This document shows, in pieces, positions 30,594-38,718 of a stretch of DNA of 52,693 nt. This DNA comes from CAG-791 sp963605745 (GTDB taxonomy: Bacteria; Bacillota; Clostridia; Lachnospirales; Lachnospiraceae): NCBI GenBank assembly GCA_963605745.1, contig CAVCWT010000020.1:1-52693 (forward strand). Direction: 5' to 3'. Within the stretch, counting starts at the first letter, position 1. Each line of letters opens with the position of its first letter. Made by a program: the position numbers and the translations under genes. The notes below the pieces were generated by a model. The model did not search any database. It was not told the origin of the DNA and saw only the letters and a list, made by a program, of their open reading frames with translations.

Positions 30594-32457
30594 GGACATT
30601 GTCCGTATGGTACAGCCGCAGCGGCAGTGACTGGAGTGTAGTCAGCTCGCGTTTGGCCTTCATCAGTCGCTGCAATGCCTCCGGGCTCGACATATCCTTT
30701 GAAATGTCCTGAATTGCGCTGCGCTTGATCCCGCACAGAACGTCCCGCAGCGCCTTTTCGAGCTCCTCCTGCGTAATGCCGGAGAGTCTCGTCTCGAACA
30801 GAGCCGCCGCCTGCCGCTGCTCTTCCTCGTCCTCGAACATGGCAACCACCGCAGCAGGAGACGTCATCGGCACCCCGCCGCTCCCCGAGGCCACGGCGAG
30901 CTTGTCGCCGGTTTCCTTTTCGAGCAAGGCAAAATAACGCTCTGCGGCCATTCTCGGCACGCCCTCTGAGAAATCCTCTGCCTTGATAAAATCTCTCAGC
31001 TGCGAATACAGCCCCGGATCATCCGAAATCCAGGTCAGCAAAAGCCTCTCGTTCCGAAGTCTTGCCTTGTCCTCCACAGGCATCCTGCGCTCTTCTTTTT
31101 GCCTTGGCGTTATCGGAGCTCTTGCAGATTCCTGCCGAATTCCCTCACCAGCTGCCTCCTCTTTGGTCAGCACCCTTCCGTAGGATGCCACTTCCCGGCG
31201 CAGAACCGCTTCCTCGATGTAGTATTTTTCCGCCATCGCCTTGATGTAGGAATCCCGTTCAATCTCATCGGTAAAGCCGCACAACCTTTTGGCAATCTCG
31301 TGGTAAAAATCCGACCGCGAGGCAGGATCGTCCATGCGATATTCCTTCTGCAGCTGCCGAATCTGATAGAAAAAGGCATTCTCTGCATTGTCCAGGCGTT
31401 TCTGAAATTCCTGCGGCCCCAGATTTTTCATGAATTCATCCGGATCCTTAAACGGCTCCAGATTAACCACCTTTCCGGTCAGACCGGCGCTCCTTAGAAT
31501 TCCGATGTTCCGAAGCGCTGCCTTGACGCCGGCGCCATCGGAATCATAGGACAACAGGACCTGTTTCACATAGCGTTTTAAAATCGCTGCCTGTCCTTCG
31601 GTAAAAGAGGTCCCAAGAGATGCCACAGCCTGCGTGAATCCCGCCTGGTGCATGGCAATGACATCCATATAGCCCTCGCAAAGGATGAAATAGCCGCACC
31701 TGGACTTTTTGGCAATGTTCAATCCATACAGGTTTCTTGATTTGTCGAACACCGGCGTCTCCGGAGAGTTCAGATATTTAGGCTTTCCGTCCCCCATGAC
31801 GCGCCCGCCAAAGCCAATGACTTTGTTGGTGACATCCATAATCGGGAACATCACGCGATTCCAGAACTTGTCATGGAGCCCACGCTTCTCGTCAAAGGCC
31901 GCAATACCGGACAGGAGGATGTTCTCATCAGAAAACCCCTTGGATCGCAGATGCGCCACCATATCCGAGGAAGCTCCATCCGCATACCCCAGGCCAAAGG
32001 CATTCATCGTCCCCGGCGAGAGCTGCCGCTCTTTAAAATACTCAAGGCCCTTAGCTCCCTTTGGCGACCGCAGCATTTTGTAATAATAGGTGGCAGCCTC
32101 TTTATTGATCGCCATCAGCTGCGCCCTTTGCTCGTTCTGCGCTCTGGCCTGTGCGGAATAGTTCTCTTCCGGGAGCTTGATGCCAGCCCGGTCCGCCAAT
32201 GTTTTTAATGCCTCCTGAAAGGAATCGTTCTCATATTTCATCAGGAAGGTCAGTGCATTCCCACCTTCTCCGCAGCCAAAGCAGTGGAAAACCTGTTTGC
32301 CCGGATGAACGGAAAACGAAGGGGTCTTCTCGTTATGAAAGGGGCACAGGCCCATGTAGCTCGCACCGCTTTTTTTGAGATGTACATGTGCACCGATGAC
32401 GTCCACGATATCATTCGCAGCAATCACCTGTGCAATGGTTTCTTCAGGATAATACAT
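30577..32457 (-). CDS. dnaG: DNA primase DnaG
   Basis: This 626-residue primase makes RNA primers for replication. The CHC2 zinc-binding domain (CPFHNEKTPSFSVHPG, then CFGCGEGG; about 38-64), the catalytic core LKYFKERQLSP-like region and the Toprim domain with EGYMDVIAMHQAGF (about 257) and SYDSDGAG (about 305) are clear. The C-terminal DnaB-binding region is divergent. The last codons and the stop lie inside an R4 repeat element, so the natural C-terminus may have been replaced. The order dnaG-rpoD is conserved. Confidence 0.95.
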   Translation of the reverse strand: MYYPEETIAQVIAANDIVDVIGAHVHLKKSGASYMGLCPFHNEKTPSFSVHPGKQVFHCFGCGEGGNALTFLMKYENDSFQEALKTLADRAGIKLPEENYSAQARAQNEQRAQLMAINKEAATYYYKMLRSPKGAKGLEYFKERQLSPGTMNAFGLGYADGASSDMVAHLRSKGFSDENILLSGIAAFDEKRGLHDKFWNRVMFPIMDVTNKVIGFGGRVMGDGKPKYLNSPETPVFDKSRNLYGLNIAKKSRCGYFILCEGYMDVIAMHQAGFTQAVASLGTSFTEGQAAILKRYVKQVLLSYDSDGAGVKAALRNIGILRSAGLTGKVVNLEPFKDPDEFMKNLGPQEFQKRLDNAENAFFYQIRQLQKEYRMDDPASRSDFYHEIAKRLCGFTDEIERDSYIKAMAEKYYIEEAVLRREVASYGRVLTKEEAAGEGIRQESARAPITPRQKEERRMPVEDKARLRNERLLLTWISDDPGLYSQLRDFIKAEDFSEGVPRMAAERYFALLEKETGDKLAVASGSGGVPMTSPAAVVAMFEDEEEQRQAAALFETRLSGITQEELEKALRDVLCGIKRSAIQDISKDMSSPEALQRLMKAKRELTTLQSLPLRLYHTDNVQYSDF

Positions 32458-32609
32458 GTTGTACGCTTTCCGTGATGATCGTCATTGCTCCGCAGTCCGG
32501 CTTTTGTCAGGTTTCCTTCCGGTTTCATACAAAGCTGCAGCCGTAAGTGTCTCGTTCTTTCGCAAACTACGGCAATGGCCGCACATAGATCCGTTCCTTA
32601 TTGCCATCC
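32458..32609. other. Gap between the dGTPase-like gene and dnaG
   Basis: There is no gene and no clear terminator. dnaG has a GGAAAG ribosome site about 7 bp before its ATG. A promoter was not evident by eye. Confidence 0.4.
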
Positions 32610-33620
32610 TCACTGCCAGCACTTTGGCACATAGATATCCTCATACCTTGCAATGGCAAATCGGTCTGTCATGGAAGAAATATAATCGCACACAATCCGT
32701 TGACGGCTCTCACCTTGTGTGTCCATTCGCTGCCTGAGATAATCCGGCAAAAGATCAACGTTTTGGTAGTAATAGTGATAGAGCTGTTCGACGATCCCCA
32801 TGGCCTTGGATTCCTCACCCTTGGCTCTGGGATTGGTGTACACGTTCTCGAACATAAAATTGCGGAACTGGTGGAAGGCCTTCTCAACCGGCTCCGACAT
32901 CTCGACAATCGGCTTTCCCATAGAATTGGAAATGATGTCGTGGACATAAGTATCCAGCCGCTCTTCCATCGTATGGCCCAGGACCGCTGCAATCTCCTCC
33001 GGAACATCGTCATCCGTCAGGATCCCGCCGCGAATGGCATCGTCCATGTCATGGTGAAAATAAGCGATCTTGTCCGAATAACGAACAATCCTGCCCTCCA
33101 GCGTTGCCGGCTGCCCATCGGTCTGGTGATTGGCAAAGCCGTCCAGAACCTCCCAGGTAAGATTCAGCCCCCGCCCATCCTTTTCCAGGCACTCTGCCAG
33201 CCGGACCGACTGCTGCGCATGATCAAAGCCCTCGCTGCACAGATTGTTCAGAACCCGTTCTCCCGCATGTCCAAAGGGTGTGTGGCCGAGGTCATGTCCC
33301 AGTGCAATGGCCTCCGTCAGATCCTCATTCAAACGAAGTGCCTTGGCAATGGTTCTCGCATTCTGCGAAACCTCCAGTGTGTGCGTCATCCGGGTTCGAT
33401 AATGATCACCATCCGGTGTGATGAAAACCTGGGTTTTATCCTTTAATCTCCGAAAGGATTTGGAGTGCAGAATGCGGTCCCTGTCTCTTTGGAATACCGG
33501 GCGCAGATCATCCTGCGGTGTCTGTCTGCTGCGTCCCTTTGACTGATCAGAAAAGGCCGCCCACGGTGCCAGAATCTCACGTTCCCGCGCCTCTAATTGC
33601 TCCCGGATCAGCTGTCCCAT
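32610..33620 (-). CDS. dGTPase-like HD-domain triphosphohydrolase
   Basis: This 336-residue protein belongs to the deoxyguanosinetriphosphate triphosphohydrolase-like family, which hydrolyses dNTPs to nucleosides and triphosphate. HD motifs are visible: H in RTRMTHTLEVSQ, HDLGHTPFGHAGE and D in SDKIAYFHHDMDD. The ATG at 33620 (MGQLIREQLE) is preferred; another ATG lies 12 bp upstream, and the longer frame back to 33806 runs through an R3 repeat and terminator and is unlikely to be translated. It lies upstream of dnaG as in many clostridia. Confidence 0.9.
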   Translation of the reverse strand: MGQLIREQLEAREREILAPWAAFSDQSKGRSRQTPQDDLRPVFQRDRDRILHSKSFRRLKDKTQVFITPDGDHYRTRMTHTLEVSQNARTIAKALRLNEDLTEAIALGHDLGHTPFGHAGERVLNNLCSEGFDHAQQSVRLAECLEKDGRGLNLTWEVLDGFANHQTDGQPATLEGRIVRYSDKIAYFHHDMDDAIRGGILTDDDVPEEIAAVLGHTMEERLDTYVHDIISNSMGKPIVEMSEPVEKAFHQFRNFMFENVYTNPRAKGEESKAMGIVEQLYHYYYQNVDLLPDYLRQRMDTQGESRQRIVCDYISSMTDRFAIARYEDIYVPKCWQ

Positions 33621-33704
33621 ATTCTCACGCATCCTTTCGCGATGATGTAAAAACCTCACAAGGATATTATTCTGCGTCAGCCGCCGATTTCCTTTTTTGC
33701 ATTT

Positions 33705-33775
33705 GTTGCTATAAAAATTTCGGCCAGAGGCTGCGTGGATGTGTGAACTCGTGCAGACGCGCGGACATTGGCCAG
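33705..33775. repeat. R3-like repeat, diverged
   Basis: TTGCTATAAAAATTTCGGCCAGAGGCTGCGTGGATGTG resembles the R3 copy at 11124 (TGTAAAAATCCCAGACAACGGCTGTGTGGATGTG). Only the left half is recognisable. Confidence 0.45.
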
Positions 33776-33791
33776 GTTGATATGCAACGCA

Positions 33792-33826
33792 AAAGGTCTC
33801 TTGCACCTACCGTGCAAGAGACCTTT
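33792..33826 (-). terminator. Terminator after the tRNA-Val/tRNA-Leu transcript
   Basis: AAAGGTCTCTTGCAC and GTGCAAGAGACCTTT form a perfect 15-bp stem with a 5-base loop, followed by TTT-rich sequence on the minus strand. Confidence 0.8.
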
Positions 33827-33830
33827 CATC

Positions 33831-33903
33831 TACGGCCAGCAGGGCTCGAACCTGCGACCTCGTCCACGTCAAGGACGCGCTCTCCCAGCTGAGCTATGAC
33901 CGC
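33831..33903 (-). tRNA. tRNA-Val (anticodon GAC)
   Basis: The 73-nt minus-strand cloverleaf has a D-arm TAGCTCAGCTGGGAGAGC, an anticodon stem CGTCC/GGACG with loop TTGACGT (anticodon GAC) and a T-arm with GGTTCGAGCC. CCA is not encoded. Two G-U pairs are in the acceptor stem. Confidence 0.92.
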
Positions 33904-33963
33904 ATACCTGAGAAAAAAACAGAGCCTGCAATTGCTGTCTGTAACTGCCCGGCTCTGATCTCG

Positions 33964-34047
33964 TGCAGAAGAAGGGACTTGAACCCTCACGACATTGCTG
34001 CCACAGGCACCTGAAGCCTGCGCGTCTACCAATTCCGCCACTTCTGC
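33964..34047 (-). tRNA. tRNA-Leu (anticodon CAG), copy 1
   Basis: The 84-nt class II tRNA has acceptor GCAGAAG/CTTCTGC, an anticodon stem CAGGC/GCCTG with loop TTCAGGT (CAG), a long variable arm and a T-arm with GGTTCAAGTCC. It is identical to the copy at 36527-36610. CCA is not encoded. Confidence 0.95.
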
Positions 34048-34062
34048 AAGCGAACAATCGAT

Positions 34063-34091
34063 ATTATACGGAGACAGGTTCGCTTTGTCAA
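34063..34091 (-). promoter_or_regulatory. Promoter of the tRNA-Leu/tRNA-Val transcript
   Basis: On the minus strand a perfect TTGACA (34086-34091) and a perfect TATAAT (34063-34068) are separated by 17 bp. The start would lie a few bases before the tRNA-Leu 5' end. Confidence 0.9.
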
Positions 34092-34255
34092 GCGAATTTA
34101 TCAAAAAATGTGATATGATACTGGAAAAGTCACTGTCCACACAGTCAGCCATCAGCGGGTCCTGGCAAAGATGTCCGCCGCCTCGCTTCTGGCTGGCGTT
34201 TGGAAATTAATCACGATACCGTTACCGGCATTCATCAATATCAATCGGAGTCCCC

Positions 34256-36079
34256 ATGAATCAATCACTTTACAGTAAAAAGTCTCTTCATAAAAAGTCT
34301 CTTTATAAAAAGTCTCTTTCCGGCAGCACGTTATTTCGCTGTCTCCTCAGTACTCTGCTGCTCGGCCTTGCCGCACACGCAGCCGGGATGTTCGGCGGTA
34401 TCTCCTACCATGACGACGTTGTCTGTACCTATGATGTCGGAGCAACACACATTTTCGGTCGCTTTTTTCTGGCGCTTCTGGGCAAGCTGACGCGGCTCCC
34501 GTTCGGCGGCAGCAATTACAGCCTCCCCTGGTTTAATGGACTCATCTCCATTCTCCTGATCGGATTATCGGCCTGGGTTATGGCACGTGCTCTGCATCTG
34601 ACCAGTCGTCTTTTGCAACTCCTGCTCTGCGGCATTCTGGTGGTATTCCCGGTTATTACCGGAACCTTCGCCTATTGGTTTACGGCGCCGTATTACATGC
34701 TGGCGCTTTTTCTGGCGTGTACCTGTGCCGTTCTCCTGACCGACTCGCTTTCCGTATTCTCCATCATTCGAAACGAAAGTTCCGGGATTTCTGCAGGCTT
34801 TTTCCTTACAAAGCAGCAGACAGCAACAGACAGCGGAAAGTCAAACGGCTTTTTGCAGCGTTTTCTCACGCTCTGTGCCGGAATCGTTCTGGCCGCTCTC
34901 ATGACCGGAATCTACCAGGCCTATCTGCCGGTTATGCTGGCGCTGGAGGTCGTTATTTTGCTCCAAAAAGAGCAGGATGAAAGAGGCTCCTGGCGCTCAT
35001 GGCTGCGCCCCTTATCCGGAACGACCTGCTCCGTAGCATTGTATCTGGTTCTCATGAAGCTCTCGCTCGCTATGACCGGAAAGGAAATCTACGCCTACCG
35101 TGGAATGGACACCCTGGGAGCCGGGAATTTTGGCTATCCTGAGCGGATTCTCATGGCATACCGCATGTTTTTTGACCCAGGCAGTTTCCTGACTTATCGT
35201 GGCAGTGATGACTATCTGCTCTTTATGTGGTCCATGAAACCGGTCTATTTTGTTCTCATTATTCTGATTCTCTGTATGAGTGGTGTAATACTGCTCCGCG
35301 TGTTGCGTAAAGAAAAGACGAATTGCGAACCCAGTCAGAATCCTGCAGAGCAGGCAGTTCCAGATCCGCAGAATTTCAAGTCTCATAGAATCAGCAGATT
35401 TCTGCGGATGTGTATTCTCTTTTTGCTCTTTCCTTTGACAGCAAATTTTATCTTTGTGATGACCGATTATGACGTCTACGATCTCATGCTGTATGGCGAG
35501 TTGATGATCTTTGTTCTGGCACTGTGGCTTTCGCAGCAGCTGCTGTTGCAAGTGCCAGCCACCGACAGTAACATCCGCCCGGAAGGCACGGAATCTTCCA
35601 GTCTCTCTGCCACCCGATGCACTTTGCCAGGCAGAAGCCTCCTTTCCGGGATTTCCTGCCTCCTTGTTCTGTATTCGATCCTCTTCTACATTCGTTACGA
35701 TAACCTGTGCTATTACAAGGCCGGGCGCATGCAGGAGGCTGCCATTTCCTACGACAATGTATTGATTATGAAAATCCAGATGCTCGACGGATACGATCCG
35801 TCCCTCCCGGTTTGCTTTCTCAACGAATTCGAAAAGGACACCTCCTTCCTTGCCGCAGACACCGAGCTCGACAAGGTTCGCATTACTCCTTATGACGGCT
35901 CCGAGATCATCAACGACTACTCCTGGGTGAACTTTATGAAGGTTCACTGCGGCTACGCTCCGCAGGTCATCGAGGATTACGGACAGTATGACTCCTACGT
36001 CAGCAAAAACAACATGCCCCACTACCCTGCAGCGGATTCCATCCAGATTGTGGACGGCGTGATTGTGATTAATTTCTGA
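34256..36079 (+). CDS. GtrII-like membrane glucosyltransferase
   Basis: This 607-residue protein has a basic N-terminus made of three KKSL repeats (about 8-22) and ten or more membrane helices. The first external loop (FGGISYHDDVVCTYDVGATHIFGRFF) has the Asp-rich pattern and following helix layout of the Glucos_trans_II (GtrII) family, which add glucosyl groups to lipid-linked or surface glycans. The last 130 residues are extracytoplasmic and soluble. Its start has GGAG 5 bp upstream. It stands alone between tRNA genes, a common place for accessory genes to insert. The target glycan is unknown. Confidence 0.7.
   Translation: MNQSLYSKKSLHKKSLYKKSLSGSTLFRCLLSTLLLGLAAHAAGMFGGISYHDDVVCTYDVGATHIFGRFFLALLGKLTRLPFGGSNYSLPWFNGLISILLIGLSAWVMARALHLTSRLLQLLLCGILVVFPVITGTFAYWFTAPYYMLALFLACTCAVLLTDSLSVFSIIRNESSGISAGFFLTKQQTATDSGKSNGFLQRFLTLCAGIVLAALMTGIYQAYLPVMLALEVVILLQKEQDERGSWRSWLRPLSGTTCSVALYLVLMKLSLAMTGKEIYAYRGMDTLGAGNFGYPERILMAYRMFFDPGSFLTYRGSDDYLLFMWSMKPVYFVLIILILCMSGVILLRVLRKEKTNCEPSQNPAEQAVPDPQNFKSHRISRFLRMCILFLLFPLTANFIFVMTDYDVYDLMLYGELMIFVLALWLSQQLLLQVPATDSNIRPEGTESSSLSATRCTLPGRSLLSGISCLLVLYSILFYIRYDNLCYYKAGRMQEAAISYDNVLIMKIQMLDGYDPSLPVCFLNEFEKDTSFLAADTELDKVRITPYDGSEIINDYSWVNFMKVHCGYAPQVIEDYGQYDSYVSKNNMPHYPAADSIQIVDGVIVINF
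34276..34320 (+). repeat. 15-bp coding tandem repeat, three units
   Basis: TAAAAAGTCTCTTCA, TAAAAAGTCTCTTTA and TAAAAAGTCTCTTTC follow one another and encode the repeated Lys-Lys-Ser-Leu at the N-terminus of the GtrII-like protein. Unit number could vary by slippage without a frameshift. Confidence 0.85.
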
Positions 36080-36359
36080 GAAATGTGCCTTTGTTTGCTG
36101 TAAACATCCTGAACAGCGGCTGCATGAATGCACGAACTTGCTCGCGCAGACAAGCAGCCGCTGATTTTTATTCGTAGTGATGTCTGCATGAGCAGGCATG
36201 GAAGTTTTAGCATCTGCCTGTTTTGCCATGAGCCAAGTGTCCCACAGACAATTTATGATCAGAACAGGCAGACGATCAAGAGGCGAATTCCCTCCGGTCA
36301 GCCTCATCGATGATTTGCAGCGCAAAAAAACCGAGTCACTACCGACTCGGTTTCTTTAA
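36080..36359. other. Repeat-rich gap with R3 copy and tRNA terminator
   Basis: An R3-like hairpin (CAGCGGCTGC at 36114-36123 with GCAGCCGCTG at 36154-36163) follows TTTGCTGTAAACATCC. A fragment resembling the end of R1 (CAGCCTCATCGATGATTTGCAG) is near 36298. A minus-strand terminator closes the region. Confidence 0.5.
36328..36353 (-). terminator. Terminator after tRNA-Leu (UAA)
   Basis: AAACCGAGTC and GACTCGGTTT form the stem, followed by TTTTTTT on the minus strand. Confidence 0.85.
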
Positions 36360-36443
36360 TGCGGGAGATGGGACTTGAACCCACACGGCCTAACAGTCAC
36401 AAGAACCTTAATCTTGCTCGTCTACCAATTCCGACACTCCCGC
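36360..36443 (-). tRNA. tRNA-Leu (anticodon TAA)
   Basis: The 84-nt class II tRNA has acceptor GCGGGAG with CTCCCGC, an anticodon stem CAAGA/TCTTG with loop TTAAGGT (TAA), a long variable arm and a T-arm GGGTTCAAGTCCC. It is transcribed with the tRNA-Leu (CAG) upstream. Confidence 0.95.
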
Positions 36444-36526
36444 GTATTCATTTGTACTGCTCTTTCGCGCCCTGAACAGATGCTGTCACGATTCACAACC
36501 ATCTGTCAACCTCGCTCAAAAGCAAG

Positions 36527-36610
36527 TGCAGAAGAAGGGACTTGAACCCTCACGACATTGCTGCCACAGGCACCTGAAGCCTGCGCGTCTACCAATTCCG
36601 CCACTTCTGC
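36527..36610 (-). tRNA. tRNA-Leu (anticodon CAG), copy 2
   Basis: The sequence is identical to 33964-34047. It is the first gene after the promoter at 36622-36650. Confidence 0.95.
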
Positions 36611-36621
36611 GAACAAACGTT

Positions 36622-36650
36622 ATAATACCTTAACCCCTCTTCTGTGTCAA
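36622..36650 (-). promoter_or_regulatory. Promoter of the tRNA-Leu pair
   Basis: On the minus strand TTGACA (36645-36650) and TATTAT (36622-36627) are 17 bp apart, just upstream of the tRNA. Confidence 0.88.
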
Positions 36651-36778
36651 CGTTATTTTTCAAAAAGTCAGTTCTGAATTTTACCATAGTTTTCTGTTAA
36701 TTCAAACAATTCATAATGATACCATTCCGGCGCTTAAAAGTCGCAGTCTCCCCCGGACAGTCACGTCAGGAAAGACAA

Positions 36779-36812
36779 AAAAGGAGCGGCCCGATCTCAG
36801 GCACGCTCCTCT
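36779..36812 (-). terminator. Terminator downstream of the SGNH hydrolase gene
   Basis: AGGAGCG and CGCTCCT flank a 15-base loop, followed by TTTTTTG on the minus strand. It is about 130 bp beyond the stop codon. Confidence 0.75.
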
Positions 36813-36943
36813 ATATAAACCAGCAAACCATATATGTCTGCTGTAAACATTAATCTACGCTGCTGTCATGCTGCTGATGAAGCGCAGCCGGATCTCATTG
36901 CATTATTGCATATAGAACTCACGGCAGAACCCGGTTTGCCGCA

Positions 36944-38209
36944 TCACCCCCACGGGTTCTGGCTCGTCCAGTCAACGGTATCCGGATCCACGCCCTCTCC
37001 GATGTCATATCCCAGCGTCCGCAGTGCAGTACGGCTCAGAAGGTTTGCGTATTTTGCCCGGCCCGCTGCCGTCATATGAATGCCATCCAGCAGATCCTCT
37101 GAAGCCGTGTAGATATTAATATCCGCATTCTCGTAGGCATTGACCGTCGTCGTGTTGGTGTGTCCGCCTGCCACATGCGAAATCGTCTCTGCATAGTTAT
37201 ACAACGTGCCATATCCGTTGTTGATGATATTCGAATCACCGAGGAAGGCTCCGGTTCCGCCCTGCCAGAACTGCGCATAGGTTGGCATACAGATCAGAAT
37301 CTGCGCATTCGGATAGGTTGTGCGAAGGTCCATGACCATCGACTCCAGTGCGCCAAAGACCGTCTGCACACTGGAAGGATCATCCGGATTGTACATTGCC
37401 TTTTGGGACAGGTAGTCATTGACGCCGTATTCGATAATGAACAGGTCCGTCTTGGAAAAATCACAGCTGTTGAACACGTTCTTCTGATAATCCCAGCCAT
37501 CGAGGCAGGAATCTACGCTGACCATACCGCAAATGGCCTTGGCCAGGTTCACGCCGCAGGTCGTCCCCCACTCAGAAAGATCCTTTCCCTTGTCCTCATC
37601 CTCCGAAGCTGCGCATTTACCGCCGATCGAAAGGTTGTAGACATTTGCGTGGAGCTTTTGCGAAATCAGATAGGCAAGGCCGTCCTCCCCGGTGAAATTA
37701 CCGAACTGAGAATCCCCCATGACCACCACCTGAAACATTGCCGTTCCGGTCGTCTTGCCATATAGCGTCGAAACAACGCCCTCCGGCAGGGCTGCCTCCG
37801 GGATCGTCGGGTTCTCGATTTCGGAAGGATCCACCGTCGTCTCCTCACCGGCCACCTCGGACTGCGCCTCGTGGGTGATTGCCGTCTGGGCGGTCTCGCC
37901 GGCATTTGCAGACGAATAATCCTGATCCGCCGCATCCACCAGATCTCCGTTCAGATCCAGCTCGTGCTGCGAAACGGCGTCCTCCGGAGTATTCGCCAAT
38001 TCCTCTGTATTCTCCTGGTTCTCTGCTGCACCAGGATCCGATGTATCGTCTGTCTCCTCCACGACCAAAGTCTCATCCTGTACAGCGCCGCTCTCTTTCT
38101 CCTTGGTCCCGCTCACTACCGATCCTGTAACACAGCCCAGACCAAAACTCACCAACAGGGCTGCTGCCGCAATCACCGCCGTCACAATGTTACTGCTCTT
38201 TCGTCTCAT
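36944..38209 (-). CDS. Secreted or anchored SGNH/GDSL hydrolase
   Basis: This 421-residue protein has an N-terminal membrane helix (about 8-30), an acidic low-complexity linker of about 110 residues (Glu/Asp/Thr-rich) and a C-terminal SGNH hydrolase domain. Block I is VVMGDSQFGNF (nucleophile Ser near 169), block III-like YGVNDYL (Asn near 255) and block V DGIHMTAAG (Asp and His near 390). Such enzymes add or remove acetyl groups on surface glycans and often work with MBOAT acyltransferases; one is encoded 3 kb away (41357-43003). The downstream neighbour order suggests cotranscription with the 156-residue protein 21 bp upstream. Confidence 0.8.
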   Translation of the reverse strand: MRRKSSNIVTAVIAAAALLVSFGLGCVTGSVVSGTKEKESGAVQDETLVVEETDDTSDPGAAENQENTEELANTPEDAVSQHELDLNGDLVDAADQDYSSANAGETAQTAITHEAQSEVAGEETTVDPSEIENPTIPEAALPEGVVSTLYGKTTGTAMFQVVVMGDSQFGNFTGEDGLAYLISQKLHANVYNLSIGGKCAASEDEDKGKDLSEWGTTCGVNLAKAICGMVSVDSCLDGWDYQKNVFNSCDFSKTDLFIIEYGVNDYLSQKAMYNPDDPSSVQTVFGALESMVMDLRTTYPNAQILICMPTYAQFWQGGTGAFLGDSNIINNGYGTLYNYAETISHVAGGHTNTTTVNAYENADINIYTASEDLLDGIHMTAAGRAKYANLLSRTALRTLGYDIGEGVDPDTVDWTSQNPWG

Positions 38210-38230
38210 TCTCTTCTTTCTTCCCTTCTA

Positions 38231-38701
38231 TCACTTCAGGCACGTTGTCACATCCACGCCGTAATCGTAATTGGCCGTATCGTTATAGGATTCTTCGTTA
38301 ATAACCTCGTCATCATAGTCCTGATGATCCTCTGCGCTGCAGGTAATGCAGATCGTATGCTCTTTCTCATCGATAAGGATCTGCACATGTCCCCCACCGT
38401 GGCACAGCTCGTCCGAGGACAAATCCTCCGCCAGATTGACATCATACACCGAAGAAACGATTTTGCGAACCAGTTTCTCATCATCCATCTGATCCAGAGA
38501 AATCCCCTTCTTCGTCGCATCTCTAAGCGCCGTATGATACACGATGCCGATCCACCAGCGCGCTCCGTAGCAGGTCTCCTCGTATTCACTTGCAACAAAC
38601 GCGTCATAGCGCGGCTTTAAAACCGCCGTCAGGATCGCCGCGGCTAACAAAATCGCCAATACGACCATCCCACGTTTTTTATTGTGCTCCAACACCTGCA
38701 T
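38231..38701 (-). CDS. Membrane-anchored protein of unknown function
   Basis: This 156-residue protein has one helix (about 12-28, VVLAILLAAAILTAVL) and an external acidic domain. Two Cys in ICITC (near 118-122) may form a disulfide or bind metal. No family was recognised. It lies 21 bp upstream of the SGNH hydrolase gene and 17 bp downstream of apbE on the same strand, so the three probably form one transcript. Confidence 0.65.
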   Translation of the reverse strand: MQVLEHNKKRGMVVLAILLAAAILTAVLKPRYDAFVASEYEETCYGARWWIGIVYHTALRDATKKGISLDQMDDEKLVRKIVSSVYDVNLAEDLSSDELCHGGGHVQILIDEKEHTICITCSAEDHQDYDDEVINEESYNDTANYDYGVDVTTCLK

Positions 38702-38718
38702 TCTCCCGTTTCAAAGTC

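Noticed and set aside
33632..33806. N-terminal extension of the dGTPase-like protein by about 60 residues
   Set aside because: The extension would be encoded by a repeat and by a region overlapping the tRNA terminator, is not family-like, and lacks a ribosome site at its start.
35012..36325. 437-codon open frame on the minus strand over the GtrII-like gene
   Set aside because: It is antisense to a gene with clear membrane helices. Its translation is a low-hydrophobicity, His/Gln-rich shadow and it extends through a repeat region.
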